Of a stretch of 64,000 bases of DNA, positions 1 to 8,227 are shown in pieces; the stretch's first letter is position 1, and the number at the start of each line of letters is the position of its first letter. A program made the position numbers and the translations under genes. A model generated the notes under the pieces. It did not search any database. It worked only from the letters and a program-made list of their open reading frames with translations, and was not told where the DNA came from. Source of the DNA: Desulfobulbaceae bacterium (GTDB lineage Bacteria; Desulfobacterota; Desulfobulbia; Desulfobulbales; Desulfocapsaceae). The stretch is from assembly GCA_011390165.1 (NCBI GenBank), contig JAABSV010000003.1:1-64000 (forward strand), read 5' to 3'.

Positions 1-78
1 GGTGCCGCCGGAGGCGCTTATGAGCAGGCCGGCGAAGCGGTAGCGGAAAGCTGTTCGTTTGGTCGGCCTTTCACTCAT
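1..78 (-). CDS. Start of an unidentified gene, cut by the window edge
   Basis: An ATG at 78 on the minus strand opens a reading frame that runs off the window after 26 codons. It lies 2 bp beyond the hslO stop codon, and a purine-rich AGGGGGG ribosome-binding site sits about 7 nt upstream inside the end of hslO, so translational coupling is likely. The visible residues start MSERPTKRTAFRYRF and continue into a small hydrophobic stretch, which might begin a membrane segment. Too little is present to name a family. It is probably the last member seen of the lutC-lutB-hslO gene run. Confidence 0.5.
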   Translation of the reverse strand, partial: MSERPTKRTAFRYRFAGLLISASGGT

Positions 79-80
79 GT

Positions 81-986
81 TCAGGCCCCCCTGGCAGACG
101 ATGAAGCGAGGCTCTCCGCCTGCCGGCGGAGAGCCTCCAGTTCCGTCGCTGAAAAGCGGTATTGCTGACGACAGAACTCGCAGTGGGCCTCCGCTCCCCC
201 CTGACTGGCGAGGAGGTCGGCCAGTTCTTCGGCCCCCAGGGTGAGCAGGGCCGTCTCCATCTTTGCCTGGCTGCAGCTGCAGCCGTAGTGGAGCGGGCGG
301 ACACCGGTGGGGTGGTGGGGAACGTCGGCAAAGAGCTGGGCGAGAATTTCCGCCGGGGCGGTTCCGGCCCGGAGCAGGGTTGAAAGGGGGGGCATATGGC
401 CAATTGCCTGCTCTAGCCGTCCGAGCAGGGTCTCGTCGGCGGGGGGCAGGGACTGGACGAGAAAGCCGCCGGCGGCGGCGACCCGGCCATCTTTTTCCAG
501 GTGAACGGCGAGGGCGATGGTGGCCGGGGTTTGCTCCGAGTGGGCAAGATAATAGGCGATGTCCGCACCGATTTCGCTCGTCACCAGCTGGATGGTGCCG
601 GGGTAGCGCTGGTTCTCGGCAATGGTCTTTGTGACGGTGAGAAAACCGGCCCGGCCAAGACCGGCGGCGACATCGATCTGCCCGTTGTCGAGCGGCACCT
701 CGGCATGGGGGTTGGCTATCGCACCGCGAACCCAGCCATCGTAGCCCGCTTCCCCCACCACCTTGCGAAGTGGTCCGTTCCCTTCGAAACGGAGCAGTAC
801 GCTCTGGCCGTCTTTGAGCAGAGCGGCGAGCAGGGCCGCGCCGGTGAGTACCCGGCCAAGGGCTGCTGCCGCAGTGGGGCCGGCATCGTGCCGCCGGCAG
901 GCTTCGGCCACCAGCCCGGTGGTGGTGCAGGCCACCCCGAAGAAGCGGCCGGAGGTGGCAATAACCCTTTCTACGGTGTCAGCCAT
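81..986 (-). CDS. hslO: Redox-regulated holdase chaperone Hsp33
   Basis: Hsp33 is a cytosolic holdase that is activated by disulfide formation under oxidative stress and prevents aggregation of unfolding proteins. The 301-residue product has the usual family length. The C-terminal zinc site is clear: Cys236-x-Cys238, then 30 residues, then Cys269-x-x-Cys272, the CxC-X(27-32)-CxxC switch that defines the family. The N-terminal part carries the expected ATSGRFFGVACTTTGLV-type opening. It starts 9 bp after the LutB-like gene, so it is probably co-transcribed with that oxygen-sensitive Fe-S protein. Assignment is secure. Confidence 0.96.
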   Translation of the reverse strand: MADTVERVIATSGRFFGVACTTTGLVAEACRRHDAGPTAAAALGRVLTGAALLAALLKDGQSVLLRFEGNGPLRKVVGEAGYDGWVRGAIANPHAEVPLDNGQIDVAAGLGRAGFLTVTKTIAENQRYPGTIQLVTSEIGADIAYYLAHSEQTPATIALAVHLEKDGRVAAAGGFLVQSLPPADETLLGRLEQAIGHMPPLSTLLRAGTAPAEILAQLFADVPHHPTGVRPLHYGCSCSQAKMETALLTLGAEELADLLASQGGAEAHCEFCRQQYRFSATELEALRRQAESLASSSARGA

Positions 987-995
987 CGGCGCTTC

Positions 996-3179
996 TCACC
1001 GCCCTTCGCCCAGGGCCTCGGCGAGGAGTTCCATGGTGTGGCGGCAGCGGATCCCCTCGTCCGCCTTGCCGATCGCCCCTTTCAGCATGATCATGCAGCC
1101 GGGGCAGTCGGTGGCCACGGTTGCCGCCCCGGTTGCCTGGATGGTCGCCACCTTGTCGGCGGTGATCTGCCGGGAAATCTGCGGGTGGCTGAGGAAGGAG
1201 TAGGTGCCGCCAAAGCCGCAGCAGCGGTCGGAGTTCTTCATCTCTTCGATCCGATAGCCGGCCTTGCCGAGCAGGGCCCGGGGTTCCCTCCAGACATTGG
1301 CGCCACGCTTGAGGTGGCAGGAGTCGTGGTAGGTGACCGTCTGCCCGGCAAGGGTGCCGGCGACCAGGGCGGGCAACCTGGCGGAGGCGCCGAGAACATT
1401 TTCCAGAAAGGCCGAGGCATCCATGGTCTTTGCGGAGAGGGCGACCGCCTTGGCCGACCATTGCGGCTGGTCGGCGAGGCGGTCGACGAAGTCCCGTTTC
1501 ACCGCCATGGTGCAGGTCGGGCAGATGGCCAGAATGTAGTCGACATTGGCCTCGGTGAAGGCCTCGACGCTCTGCTGGGCCAGGTATACCCCGGTCTCGG
1601 TATCCCCCGAGTAGAGAGCGGGGATGCCGCAGCAGCTCTGCTTTTCCGGGAAGACCACGGTGACCCCGAGGTGGTTGAGCACCTTGATCAGGCTGATTCC
1701 CACCTCGGGGTAGACGAAGTCGGCCCCGCAGCCGACAAAGAAGCCGACCCGGTAAAGAGGGTCGGCCACCTGCTGGTCGACGGTGCGGAAAAGATCGCGA
1801 AACGAGCGCGGGGCGATGGCCGGCAGATCGCGCCACTCGGTGAGGTCTCTGGCCATGAAATGGAGGGGCAGGTGGCGGATCACCTGCCGCCCCTCCCCGG
1901 GTTGCTTGCGGGTGACCGGGGCCTGCAGTTTCGAGGCGGCCCGGATCATGTTGTGGAAGAGGCCGCGGTTTTTCATTACCGCCTTGAAGGCGACATTCTT
2001 CACCACCCCCATGCCGAATTCCCGGGTCACCTCGTTGCGCAGGTGGAGGATGATCTCCTCCAGGTCGATCTTCGCCGGGCAGACGGCGACACAGGAGCGG
2101 CAGCCGATGCAGGCCCGGGTAATCTCCTTGGCCTGTTCCAGCCCTTCGTAGAAGGCGGTGAGGATGATGCCGATCGCCGAGATGTAGATCGAGCCGAAGA
2201 CGTGGCCGCCGACGGTCTGGTAGACCGGGCAGACGTTGGCGCAGGCGCCGCACTGGATGCAGCGCAGGGCGTCTCGGCAGGCGGTGGACTCGTACAGGGC
2301 CTCGCGGCCGCCGTCGATGAGAACGATGTGCTGTTCCTTGGCCACCCCGTTGCTGGGGACAGCCCCCCGGATCCAGGTTACGTAGGAGGTGAGCAGCTGG
2401 CCGGTGGCATTGCGCGGCAGCAGCCGGGTGATCTTGATCGCCTCTTCAATGCCGGGGACCAGTTTGTGGATGCCGGCGAAGACGACGTGGATCTTCGGCA
2501 GGGTGGCGCACAGACGGGCGTTGCCTTCGTTGGTGATCAGGCCGATGCCGCCGGTTTCGGCGATCAGGAAGTTGGCCCCGGTGAGACCGATATCGGCATC
2601 GAAGTATTCGCGGCGCAGCCGCTGCCGGGCATGGTCGACCAGGGACTTGATCTCCGGGGAGATGGTTTTGCCGGCCTCCCGGCTGAACAACTCGGCAACC
2701 TCCTCCTTGAACATGTGGATCGCCGGCATCACCATATGGCTCGGGCGCTGCCCGGCCAATTGGATGATCCACTCCCCCAGGTCGGTCTCGGCAGCCCGGA
2801 TCCCTTCCTCGGCCAAGGCGCGGTTGAGGTGGGCCTCCTCGGAGACCATCGATTTCGACTTGGCGATCAGCTTTGCCCCCCGCTCCTTAGCGAGGCGGAT
2901 CACATAGTCGTTGGCTTCCCTGGTGTCTTTGGCGACGAAGACCGTCGAGCCGGCTGCCTCGGCATTTTTGATGAACTGGGCAAGCAGCTCCTTGCGGCGG
3001 ATGCGGACATCTTCCTTGATTGCCGCCAGTTCGCTGCGCATCGCCTCGAAGTCGAGGCCGCGGAAGGCGTTTTCCCGGGCGATCAGGTAGGCGTCGCCGA
3101 AAAGGTGGAGGGCCTGGCTGAGTTTGGGGCTGGCAATGGCCGCCGCCACCTTCTTCTTGAAATCGCTGTCCGTTGCCAT
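996..3179 (-). CDS. Fused LutB/LutA-type Fe-S oxidoreductase (LUD, 4Fe-4S, CCG domains)
   Basis: The 727-residue protein joins three modules. Residues about 60-290 form a LUD domain (LutB type). Residues 307-367 hold two 4Fe-4S ferredoxin motifs (Cys307/310/313/317 and Cys357/360/363/367). The C-terminal third has paired cysteine-rich CCG domains, with CCGIPALYSG, a YHDSCHLK segment, CCGFGG and DCPGC. In Bacillus, LutA and LutB are separate; here they are one chain, as in many Desulfobacterota. The family oxidises L- or D-lactate to pyruvate together with LutC or a flavoprotein partner. A strong AGGAGG site precedes the ATG, 15 bp after the LutC-like gene. Lactate as substrate is inferred from family and the TRAP context. 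Confidence 0.88.
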   Translation of the reverse strand: MATDSDFKKKVAAAIASPKLSQALHLFGDAYLIARENAFRGLDFEAMRSELAAIKEDVRIRRKELLAQFIKNAEAAGSTVFVAKDTREANDYVIRLAKERGAKLIAKSKSMVSEEAHLNRALAEEGIRAAETDLGEWIIQLAGQRPSHMVMPAIHMFKEEVAELFSREAGKTISPEIKSLVDHARQRLRREYFDADIGLTGANFLIAETGGIGLITNEGNARLCATLPKIHVVFAGIHKLVPGIEEAIKITRLLPRNATGQLLTSYVTWIRGAVPSNGVAKEQHIVLIDGGREALYESTACRDALRCIQCGACANVCPVYQTVGGHVFGSIYISAIGIILTAFYEGLEQAKEITRACIGCRSCVAVCPAKIDLEEIILHLRNEVTREFGMGVVKNVAFKAVMKNRGLFHNMIRAASKLQAPVTRKQPGEGRQVIRHLPLHFMARDLTEWRDLPAIAPRSFRDLFRTVDQQVADPLYRVGFFVGCGADFVYPEVGISLIKVLNHLGVTVVFPEKQSCCGIPALYSGDTETGVYLAQQSVEAFTEANVDYILAICPTCTMAVKRDFVDRLADQPQWSAKAVALSAKTMDASAFLENVLGASARLPALVAGTLAGQTVTYHDSCHLKRGANVWREPRALLGKAGYRIEEMKNSDRCCGFGGTYSFLSHPQISRQITADKVATIQATGAATVATDCPGCMIMLKGAIGKADEGIRCRHTMELLAEALGEGR

Positions 3180-3194
3180 CTCGCCACCTCCTTG

Positions 3195-3755
3195 TCAGTT
3201 TTCCAGCAGATTATTGGAGAGAAAGGCAACCAGGAGGATGTGCAGCTCCCGTGGGCCATGGCAGCCGATGGTGAGAACCCGTTCAATGTCGGCGGTACGG
3301 CTTGGCCCGGTGATATAGGCGACGAAGCAGCCCCGGCCGCCCTGGTGCAGGTCGCGCAGGGGGGCGGCGGCGGCAAGATTGTCGGCCAGGATGGTGGCCG
3401 GGTCGACCAGGACGAAATGCTTTTCCGGCAGGGTGGTGGCCAGGCGGATATCCTCGGCGGTGCTCTCCAGAACCACCGTGCCGCTGTCGGCCAGGCAGAA
3501 GTTGGCGAAGGTCACGCCGGCGGCGACCATCTGTCCGGCCTGGCGGAAGGGGCCGGTGTAGACCGCTACTCCGGCCTCGGCCAGCCGCCGGTGCAGACTG
3601 TGCCGGTCGCTCAACGGCGTCGACGGCACCAGGGTGGTCCCGGTTGCCTGCGCCCCGATATAGTTGAGGGCCTCGTCCAGGTCGCCCATCCGGTGGACCT
3701 GGGCGCCGACCCGGGTGGCGGAGTCGATAAACTGGGCGAGCAATCTTTCGGGCAT
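3195..3755 (-). CDS. LUD-domain protein, LutC-like
   Basis: This 186-residue protein is a single LUD domain, the small subunit type that accompanies LutA/LutB in lactate utilisation. The ATG at 3755 is chosen because GAGGAG lies about 7 nt upstream and homology begins there; the frame stays open far upstream, antisense to the DUF401 gene, but that extension has no coding character. The sequence contains the LUD hallmarks TLVPSTPLSD, an ADSGTVVLES segment and THLPEKHF-like TTLPEKHFVLVDP. It is first in a minus-strand run with the fused LutB/LutA protein and hslO, and about 160 bp separate it from the divergent permease gene, leaving room for a shared promoter region. Confidence 0.85.
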   Translation of the reverse strand: MPERLLAQFIDSATRVGAQVHRMGDLDEALNYIGAQATGTTLVPSTPLSDRHSLHRRLAEAGVAVYTGPFRQAGQMVAAGVTFANFCLADSGTVVLESTAEDIRLATTLPEKHFVLVDPATILADNLAAAAPLRDLHQGGRGCFVAYITGPSRTADIERVLTIGCHGPRELHILLVAFLSNNLLEN

Positions 3756-3917
3756 GGCAGGTCTCCTCGGCAAAGGGCTGGTGGGTCGGCTGTTCCGGGC
3801 AGCTGTCCGGGTACGCACGACGCCGCCTGAGTATACACCGCCGCCGGGGGAAGGGCAATCGTTGTATGGTCTGGAAAAGGTCTGGCAAAACGGGAGAAAA
3901 GGGGCTATCAGGGGCGT

Positions 3918-5204
3918 ATGGATTTTTTTGCCTCGACACTGCCCTTTCTTAAGGTTTTTGCCGCCTTTGCCATCATATTGGCAGGGATCAAGAACCGGCT
4001 CGGCCTGGCCCGCTCCATTTTCCTCGGCGGCTGGTTTCTCGGTCTGATCTTCGGTCTGTCGCTCCTCGACTGCCTGGTCACCAGCGGCAGGGCCCTTCTG
4101 GAGAGCCGTTTTCATCTGCTGCTGGCCGTCGTCAGCTCGATCCTCCTCCTCTCCGATGCCCTGGAAAAATCCGGCCAGTCGACCCGGCTGATGGCCGCCC
4201 TTTCCGGCTATCTGGTCGGTTCGCGGTTGCGTCTGGTCTTTTTTCCAGCCCTGATCGGTCTCTTGCCGATGCCCGGTGGCGCAGTCTTTTCCGCCCCGAT
4301 GGTCAAGGCGGTGAGCAGTCGGATGAAGCTGGGCCAGGAGGAGCGGGTGGTGATCAACTACTGGTACCGCCACGTCTGGGAGGTCGGCTGGCCCCTCTAT
4401 CCGGGGATTATCCTCACCGTTGCCCTGGCTGGAATTCCGGTCACCGCCTTTTTGGCCAAGTCGTGGCCGGGAGTGGTGGTGATGTTTGCCATCGGTTGGT
4501 TTTTCTTTCTTCGTCCCGGGGTGTTCGACCCCGGAGAAGAGGGCGGGCCGAAGCCGGGCGGCAGCGACCGGGATGGGCGACGGGTGGTTCGGGAGGGTCT
4601 GCCGCTCTTCATTGCCATCGCCGGGGCGATAGCCATGGAGACGCTGATCAGCCACCTCGCCCCGTCGATCCCCTTCGAGTTCGGGGTAATCGCCGCTCTG
4701 CTGGCGGCTATCGTCTGCATCGTCGCCCAGAACCGCCTTGGCTGGGCCTATTTTCGCGAGGTGTTGCGGAAAAAGAGCATGTGGGGGATGCTGCTGGTTA
4801 TTGCCGCCATCTTTGTGTTCAAGGATCTGATGCAGGCGGCCGAGGTGGTTACGGCGATATCAGCTGCCGCCGGCAGCGGCATCGCCCTCTTTGCAGCGGC
4901 TGTCTTTCTTCCCTTCCTGGTAGGCGCGGTTGCCGGGGTCAATGTCGCCTTCGTCGGCGCCACCTTTCCCCTGCTCATCGGTCTGCTCCAGTCCCTGGAG
5001 ATGGAGGCGCAGATTCTCCCCTATCTGGTACTGGGCTACTTCTCCGGCACCACCGGGGTGCTGGTTTCACCAATCCATATCTGTTTTGTTCTCACCTGCG
5101 ACTACTTTGGCACCGATCTCTTCCGCACCTGGCGGCGTATCGTAATTCCCTGCCTCTGCTTCGGCGCCTTCGGCGGGGCGCTGTTCTGGCTCCACCTCCA
5201 GTGA
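3918..5204 (+). CDS. DUF401 family integral membrane permease
   Basis: The 428-residue product is highly hydrophobic, with roughly ten membrane segments. It contains the signature features of the DUF401 family, including GLLPMPGGAVFSAPM near residue 120 and INYWYRHVWEVGWP soon after. The family resembles anion/carboxylate permeases of the ion-transporter superfamily, but its substrate is not established. An AGGGGCG purine run precedes the ATG. It diverges from the lutC-like gene, so a role in carboxylate uptake linked to lactate metabolism is possible but unproven. Confidence 0.82.
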   Translation: MDFFASTLPFLKVFAAFAIILAGIKNRLGLARSIFLGGWFLGLIFGLSLLDCLVTSGRALLESRFHLLLAVVSSILLLSDALEKSGQSTRLMAALSGYLVGSRLRLVFFPALIGLLPMPGGAVFSAPMVKAVSSRMKLGQEERVVINYWYRHVWEVGWPLYPGIILTVALAGIPVTAFLAKSWPGVVVMFAIGWFFFLRPGVFDPGEEGGPKPGGSDRDGRRVVREGLPLFIAIAGAIAMETLISHLAPSIPFEFGVIAALLAAIVCIVAQNRLGWAYFREVLRKKSMWGMLLVIAAIFVFKDLMQAAEVVTAISAAAGSGIALFAAAVFLPFLVGAVAGVNVAFVGATFPLLIGLLQSLEMEAQILPYLVLGYFSGTTGVLVSPIHICFVLTCDYFGTDLFRTWRRIVIPCLCFGAFGGALFWLHLQ

Positions 5205-5224
5205 GGCAGCCCGGTCAGCAGCCT

Positions 5225-5575
5225 TTAGAGTTCCGCGACGCCGGTGGGAATCACACAGATAAAGACAAAATCCTCACCGCCGCCGTTCATCAGTTGGTGC
5301 TCTTCACCGCCGGGGACAAATATCGCCGTGCCGCTTGCCACCTGCTGCCATTCCCCCTTGACGTAGACCTTGCCGATACCTGAGTGGATAAAAATCTCAT
5401 GTTCCCAGGCGTGCTGGTGGCGCGGGGTGAAGCCGCCGGGGGCCAGGGTAAAGACCCGCATGCAGAAATTTTCCGCCTGATCCGCTTTGCCGATCACCAC
5501 TCTGCCGGTCACCCCTTTGGCTGTTTCGGTCTCGAATCTGGTGGCTGGACAATCCTGATAGCTGGTTATTTTCAT
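5225..5575 (-). CDS. Small cupin-domain protein
   Basis: A 116-residue single-domain cupin. Motif 1 is seen as TPRHQHAWEHEIFIHSG, giving the His-x-His...Glu metal ligands, and motif 2 as VPGGEEHQLMN, giving the last His. The metal-binding core is therefore intact. Such small cupins may be sensors, isomerases or dioxygenase-like proteins, and the specific role cannot be told from sequence. A good AAGGAAG ribosome-binding site precedes the ATG at 5575. It converges with the DUF401 gene, and a partial copy of the dispersed repeat lies just upstream of its start. Confidence 0.82.
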   Translation of the reverse strand: MKITSYQDCPATRFETETAKGVTGRVVIGKADQAENFCMRVFTLAPGGFTPRHQHAWEHEIFIHSGIGKVYVKGEWQQVASGTAIFVPGGEEHQLMNGGGEDFVFICVIPTGVAEL

Positions 5576-5608
5576 GGTCTGCTTCCTTGTTGTGAAGATG
5601 GTTTGTGG

Positions 5609-5735
5609 TCGCCCGGTCAGGCCACCTGAGAGAGCAAGCCCTGGCTCGGCCTCCTGACTGAAAGAACCTGGAGCACTGGCTGAACGGGTACAGTCCGGGT
5701 TCTGCGACCTTTTGCTGCATACCGGTAAACGATTC
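5609..5735 (+). repeat. Dispersed repeat, copy 1 (left end missing)
   Basis: This 127-bp stretch matches the right three quarters of the repeat seen complete at 18259, 36754 and 40804. It shares the CGCCCGGTCAGGCC block, the GAACCTGGAGCACTGG block and the end CTTTTGCTGCATACCGG followed by TAAACGATT. The first about 28 bases, including the left inverted-repeat arm, are absent. It occupies the space between the cupin gene and the EamA gene. No open frame across it has a ribosome-binding site. Confidence 0.75.
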
Positions 5736-5849
5736 CATTTGTGGGCAACTTCCCTTCAGCCCCGCAGGACAGTTCCCGGGAAAAGGGGAGGGCCTGCATC
5801 AAGCCAGTTTGCACAATAGCGCCACCAGCCGAAAATGCAAGTTGGCAAC

Positions 5850-6737
5850 TCAGCGTCGGGGTCGGTTGCCGGTGGTGCCGAGGTAGATTGCCACCAGGGT
5901 CAGGCAGACCCCGGCCCAGTTACTCAGGTCGGTTGGTCGATCAAAGAAGAGGACGTCCCAGAGAAAGGAGAGGGCTGGTTGCAGGAGAAGGATCAGCCCG
6001 ACCAGGGAGGCACGGATGCGGTGGATGGCGCCGGCGATACTCACCCAGCCGATGCACTGGCTGAACAGACCAAGGGCGAGCAGGGCGAAGAATGCCCGTA
6101 GATCGGGGAGAAGAAACGACTCGCCGTCGGCGACGAGTGTGCCACCGAGGAGGATGGCGCTGCCGAGGCTGACCAGCATCAGGGTGGCAAAGATGGTCTG
6201 CTGCCCGTCACTCCTCGCCTGGCGCAGGCCGAGGAGAAAGGCACCGTAGCAGAGGGCGGTGAGCAGCCCGTAGACGACGCCGGCCCGGTCGTCGGCGGCC
6301 ATCGCCCCCCAGCCGGCGCCGACAATCAGAAAGAGCCCGGCAAAGGCGAGGGGAACGGCGACCAGAAAGCGGGGGCGGATCTTCTCGCCAAAGATGAGCA
6401 CACCACTGGCGGCCAGGATGAAGACCTGGAAGTTGCTTATTATGGTTGCCAGGCCAGGGCCGATAAAGAGGATACTCCGGTGCCAGAAGAAGAGATCAAG
6501 GGCGAAGGTGACGATGCAGAAGAGTACCAGCATGGTCTGCCGCCTGGTCAGCCGGTGCAGTTCCCGCCTCTGCAGGGTGGCCAGGAGCAGGAAGAAGAAG
6601 CCAAAAAAAACCCGGTAAAAGGCCGAAACGGTGGGGGGAACCTCGGCCAGCTTGACGAATACTGCGGAAAAACTGATCATCACCGCGCCGGCAAGGACCA
6701 GGACGATCGGTGGCAGAGGCAGGGGGCCTGGCAGCAT
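5850..6737 (-). CDS. EamA-family (DMT) membrane transporter
   Basis: The 295-residue protein has ten predicted membrane segments arranged as two EamA repeats, typical in length for drug/metabolite exporters. The first repeat has the characteristic AVFVKLAEVPPTVSAFYRV region, and the second ends with an LQPALSFLWDVLFF segment. These proteins usually export amino acids, metabolites or drugs; the substrate cannot be predicted. No convincing ribosome-binding site precedes the ATG at 6737, so translation might start at a later Met near residue 20. It diverges from the flavoprotein gene at 7154. Confidence 0.85.
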   Translation of the reverse strand: MLPGPLPLPPIVLVLAGAVMISFSAVFVKLAEVPPTVSAFYRVFFGFFFLLLATLQRRELHRLTRRQTMLVLFCIVTFALDLFFWHRSILFIGPGLATIISNFQVFILAASGVLIFGEKIRPRFLVAVPLAFAGLFLIVGAGWGAMAADDRAGVVYGLLTALCYGAFLLGLRQARSDGQQTIFATLMLVSLGSAILLGGTLVADGESFLLPDLRAFFALLALGLFSQCIGWVSIAGAIHRIRASLVGLILLLQPALSFLWDVLFFDRPTDLSNWAGVCLTLVAIYLGTTGNRPRR

Positions 6738-7153
6738 GATGAGAGGGTGGAGGGAGGGCGGCAGAAGGGGGGGCTGGATCGGGGTCGCTGCCGGCAGGCG
6801 GCACCCGACAGCGTGGCAGTGGATGCCACCTGTTGCACAGTACGTCCAGACAAGGCTGTGACGAGGACTCTATATAAATGAAATCCACCTGCTTGCGCAA
6901 GGTAAAATTATAAATACTGAAAACAAACAATTAGCTTGAGTTATTCATCAGTTGAACAGAATCCTGTTGATTTTCCGGCAATTCCCTGGTTGATACAATT
7001 TCTGGTTTTTTATTCATTTAGAAGGTTCTTTGTTTTTTGTTGAGCAAATTGTGCATGGACATGTGCGAAGCTGTAGGATAGGTGTCCCGGTGTGACGTGC
7101 ACGCAAGCTGTCTCGGGAGTCCCCCCGAGTACCCGGAGAAGGCAACAGGCGCT
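6738..7153. promoter_or_regulatory. AT-rich divergent intergenic region
   Basis: This 416-bp gap separates the EamA gene from the flavoprotein that leads the rnf cluster. Its middle (about 6870-7050) is much richer in A and T than the surroundings. A palindrome CTTGCGCAAG lies at 6892-6901, followed on the minus strand about 16 bp later by a TTTATA box, giving a possible promoter for the EamA gene. No convincing -10/-35 pair was found for the plus-strand gene, although several T-rich boxes are present. No open frame with a ribosome-binding site was seen. Confidence 0.35.
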
Positions 7154-8137
7154 ATGAAAGATCTCACCACGAAATACCTCGGCTTGAAACTGAACACCCC
7201 ATTGATCGTCGGCAGTTGCGGATTCACCAGTTCCGTTGACAAAATCCGTGAACTGGCTGAACAGGGGGCCGGTGCGGTGGTGCTGAAATCGTTGTTCGAG
7301 GAGCAGATTCAGGCGGAACTGGCCAGCAACCTGGAGAGCTATACCGCCGACTACCCCGGGGCCACCGACTACATCCGCGAGTACACTCGCGGCAACGAGG
7401 TTGACGCCTACCTCAAGTTGATCGCCGGGGCCAAAGAGGCGGTGTCGATTCCGGTGATCGCCAGCATCAACTGCGTCTCGGCCAGCGAATGGGTCTCCTT
7501 TGCCAAATCGGTGCAGCAGCATGGCGCCGATGCCCTGGAGTTGAATATCTCCCTTCTTCCCTCCAACCCCAGGGTGAGTGGCGAGCAGAGCGAGAAAATG
7601 TATCTCGAGATCATCGCCACGGTCGGCGAAATGGTCTCCATCCCCATCGTCCTGAAGATGAGCCAGTATTCGGCCGGGCTCGCCAACCTCATCCAGCGGC
7701 TCAGCTGGCACCAGCAGGTGGCCGGCTTCGTCCTCTTCAATCGCTATTACACCCCGGACATCGACATCCACAAGCAGGTGGTCAAGTCCGCCGATCTCCT
7801 CAGCACCCCGGCGGAGGGCTGTGGTACGTTGCGCTGGATCGCTCTCCTCTCCGGTCTGATTGAAAAGGATCTGGTTGCCTCAACCGGCGTGCACGACAGC
7901 GAGGGGGTGATCAAGCAGCTCCTCGCCGGTGCCACCGCCGTGCAGCTGGTATCGACCATCTACCGCAACGGTATCGGCCAGCTTGGCACCATTCTCCGGG
8001 GCGTGGAGGAGTGGATGGAGAGCAATTCCTACGGTTCTCTGGCCGAGTTCCGTGGCCGGCTGAGCTACGAAAAGGCTAAAGACCCGGCCATTTTCGAACG
8101 AACCCAGTTCATGAAGTACTATGGCGGTCTCTCCTGA
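7154..8137 (+). CDS. Dihydroorotate dehydrogenase-like FMN protein
   Basis: The 327-residue protein is a TIM-barrel flavoprotein of the dihydroorotate dehydrogenase fold, seen from the opening LTTKYLGLKLNTPLIVGSCG and the phosphate-binding end GATAVQLVSTIYRNG. In true PyrD1 enzymes the motif NxSCPN supplies the catalytic Cys; here the same position reads NISLLPSNP, so the nucleophile is missing and pyrimidine synthesis is unlikely. The ATG at 7154 follows GGAGAAGG. It lies 90 bp ahead of rnfC in the same direction, suggesting a redox role connected to Rnf, but its substrate is unknown. Confidence 0.85.
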   Translation: MKDLTTKYLGLKLNTPLIVGSCGFTSSVDKIRELAEQGAGAVVLKSLFEEQIQAELASNLESYTADYPGATDYIREYTRGNEVDAYLKLIAGAKEAVSIPVIASINCVSASEWVSFAKSVQQHGADALELNISLLPSNPRVSGEQSEKMYLEIIATVGEMVSIPIVLKMSQYSAGLANLIQRLSWHQQVAGFVLFNRYYTPDIDIHKQVVKSADLLSTPAEGCGTLRWIALLSGLIEKDLVASTGVHDSEGVIKQLLAGATAVQLVSTIYRNGIGQLGTILRGVEEWMESNSYGSLAEFRGRLSYEKAKDPAIFERTQFMKYYGGLS

Positions 8138-8227
8138 TACGGAGCGGTAAGGCCGAGGCGGCCTGCCGCGACCCTGCCCTGGTAAGGCCTATTTACGGTT
8201 GTCCATTCTATTCCCGAAAGTGTGTGT

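Noticed and set aside
501-3830. A 1109-codon open frame on the plus strand opposite the lut genes, and similar long frames at 29081-30616 and 59890-62241
   Set aside because: They lie antisense to clearly recognisable proteins, have low-complexity Gly/Asp/Val-rich or Gln/His-rich translations, lack ribosome-binding sites and arise from high GC at third codon positions.
7154-8137. Naming the flavoprotein pyrD
   Set aside because: The catalytic Cys motif is absent and the gene is linked to rnf, not to pyrimidine genes.
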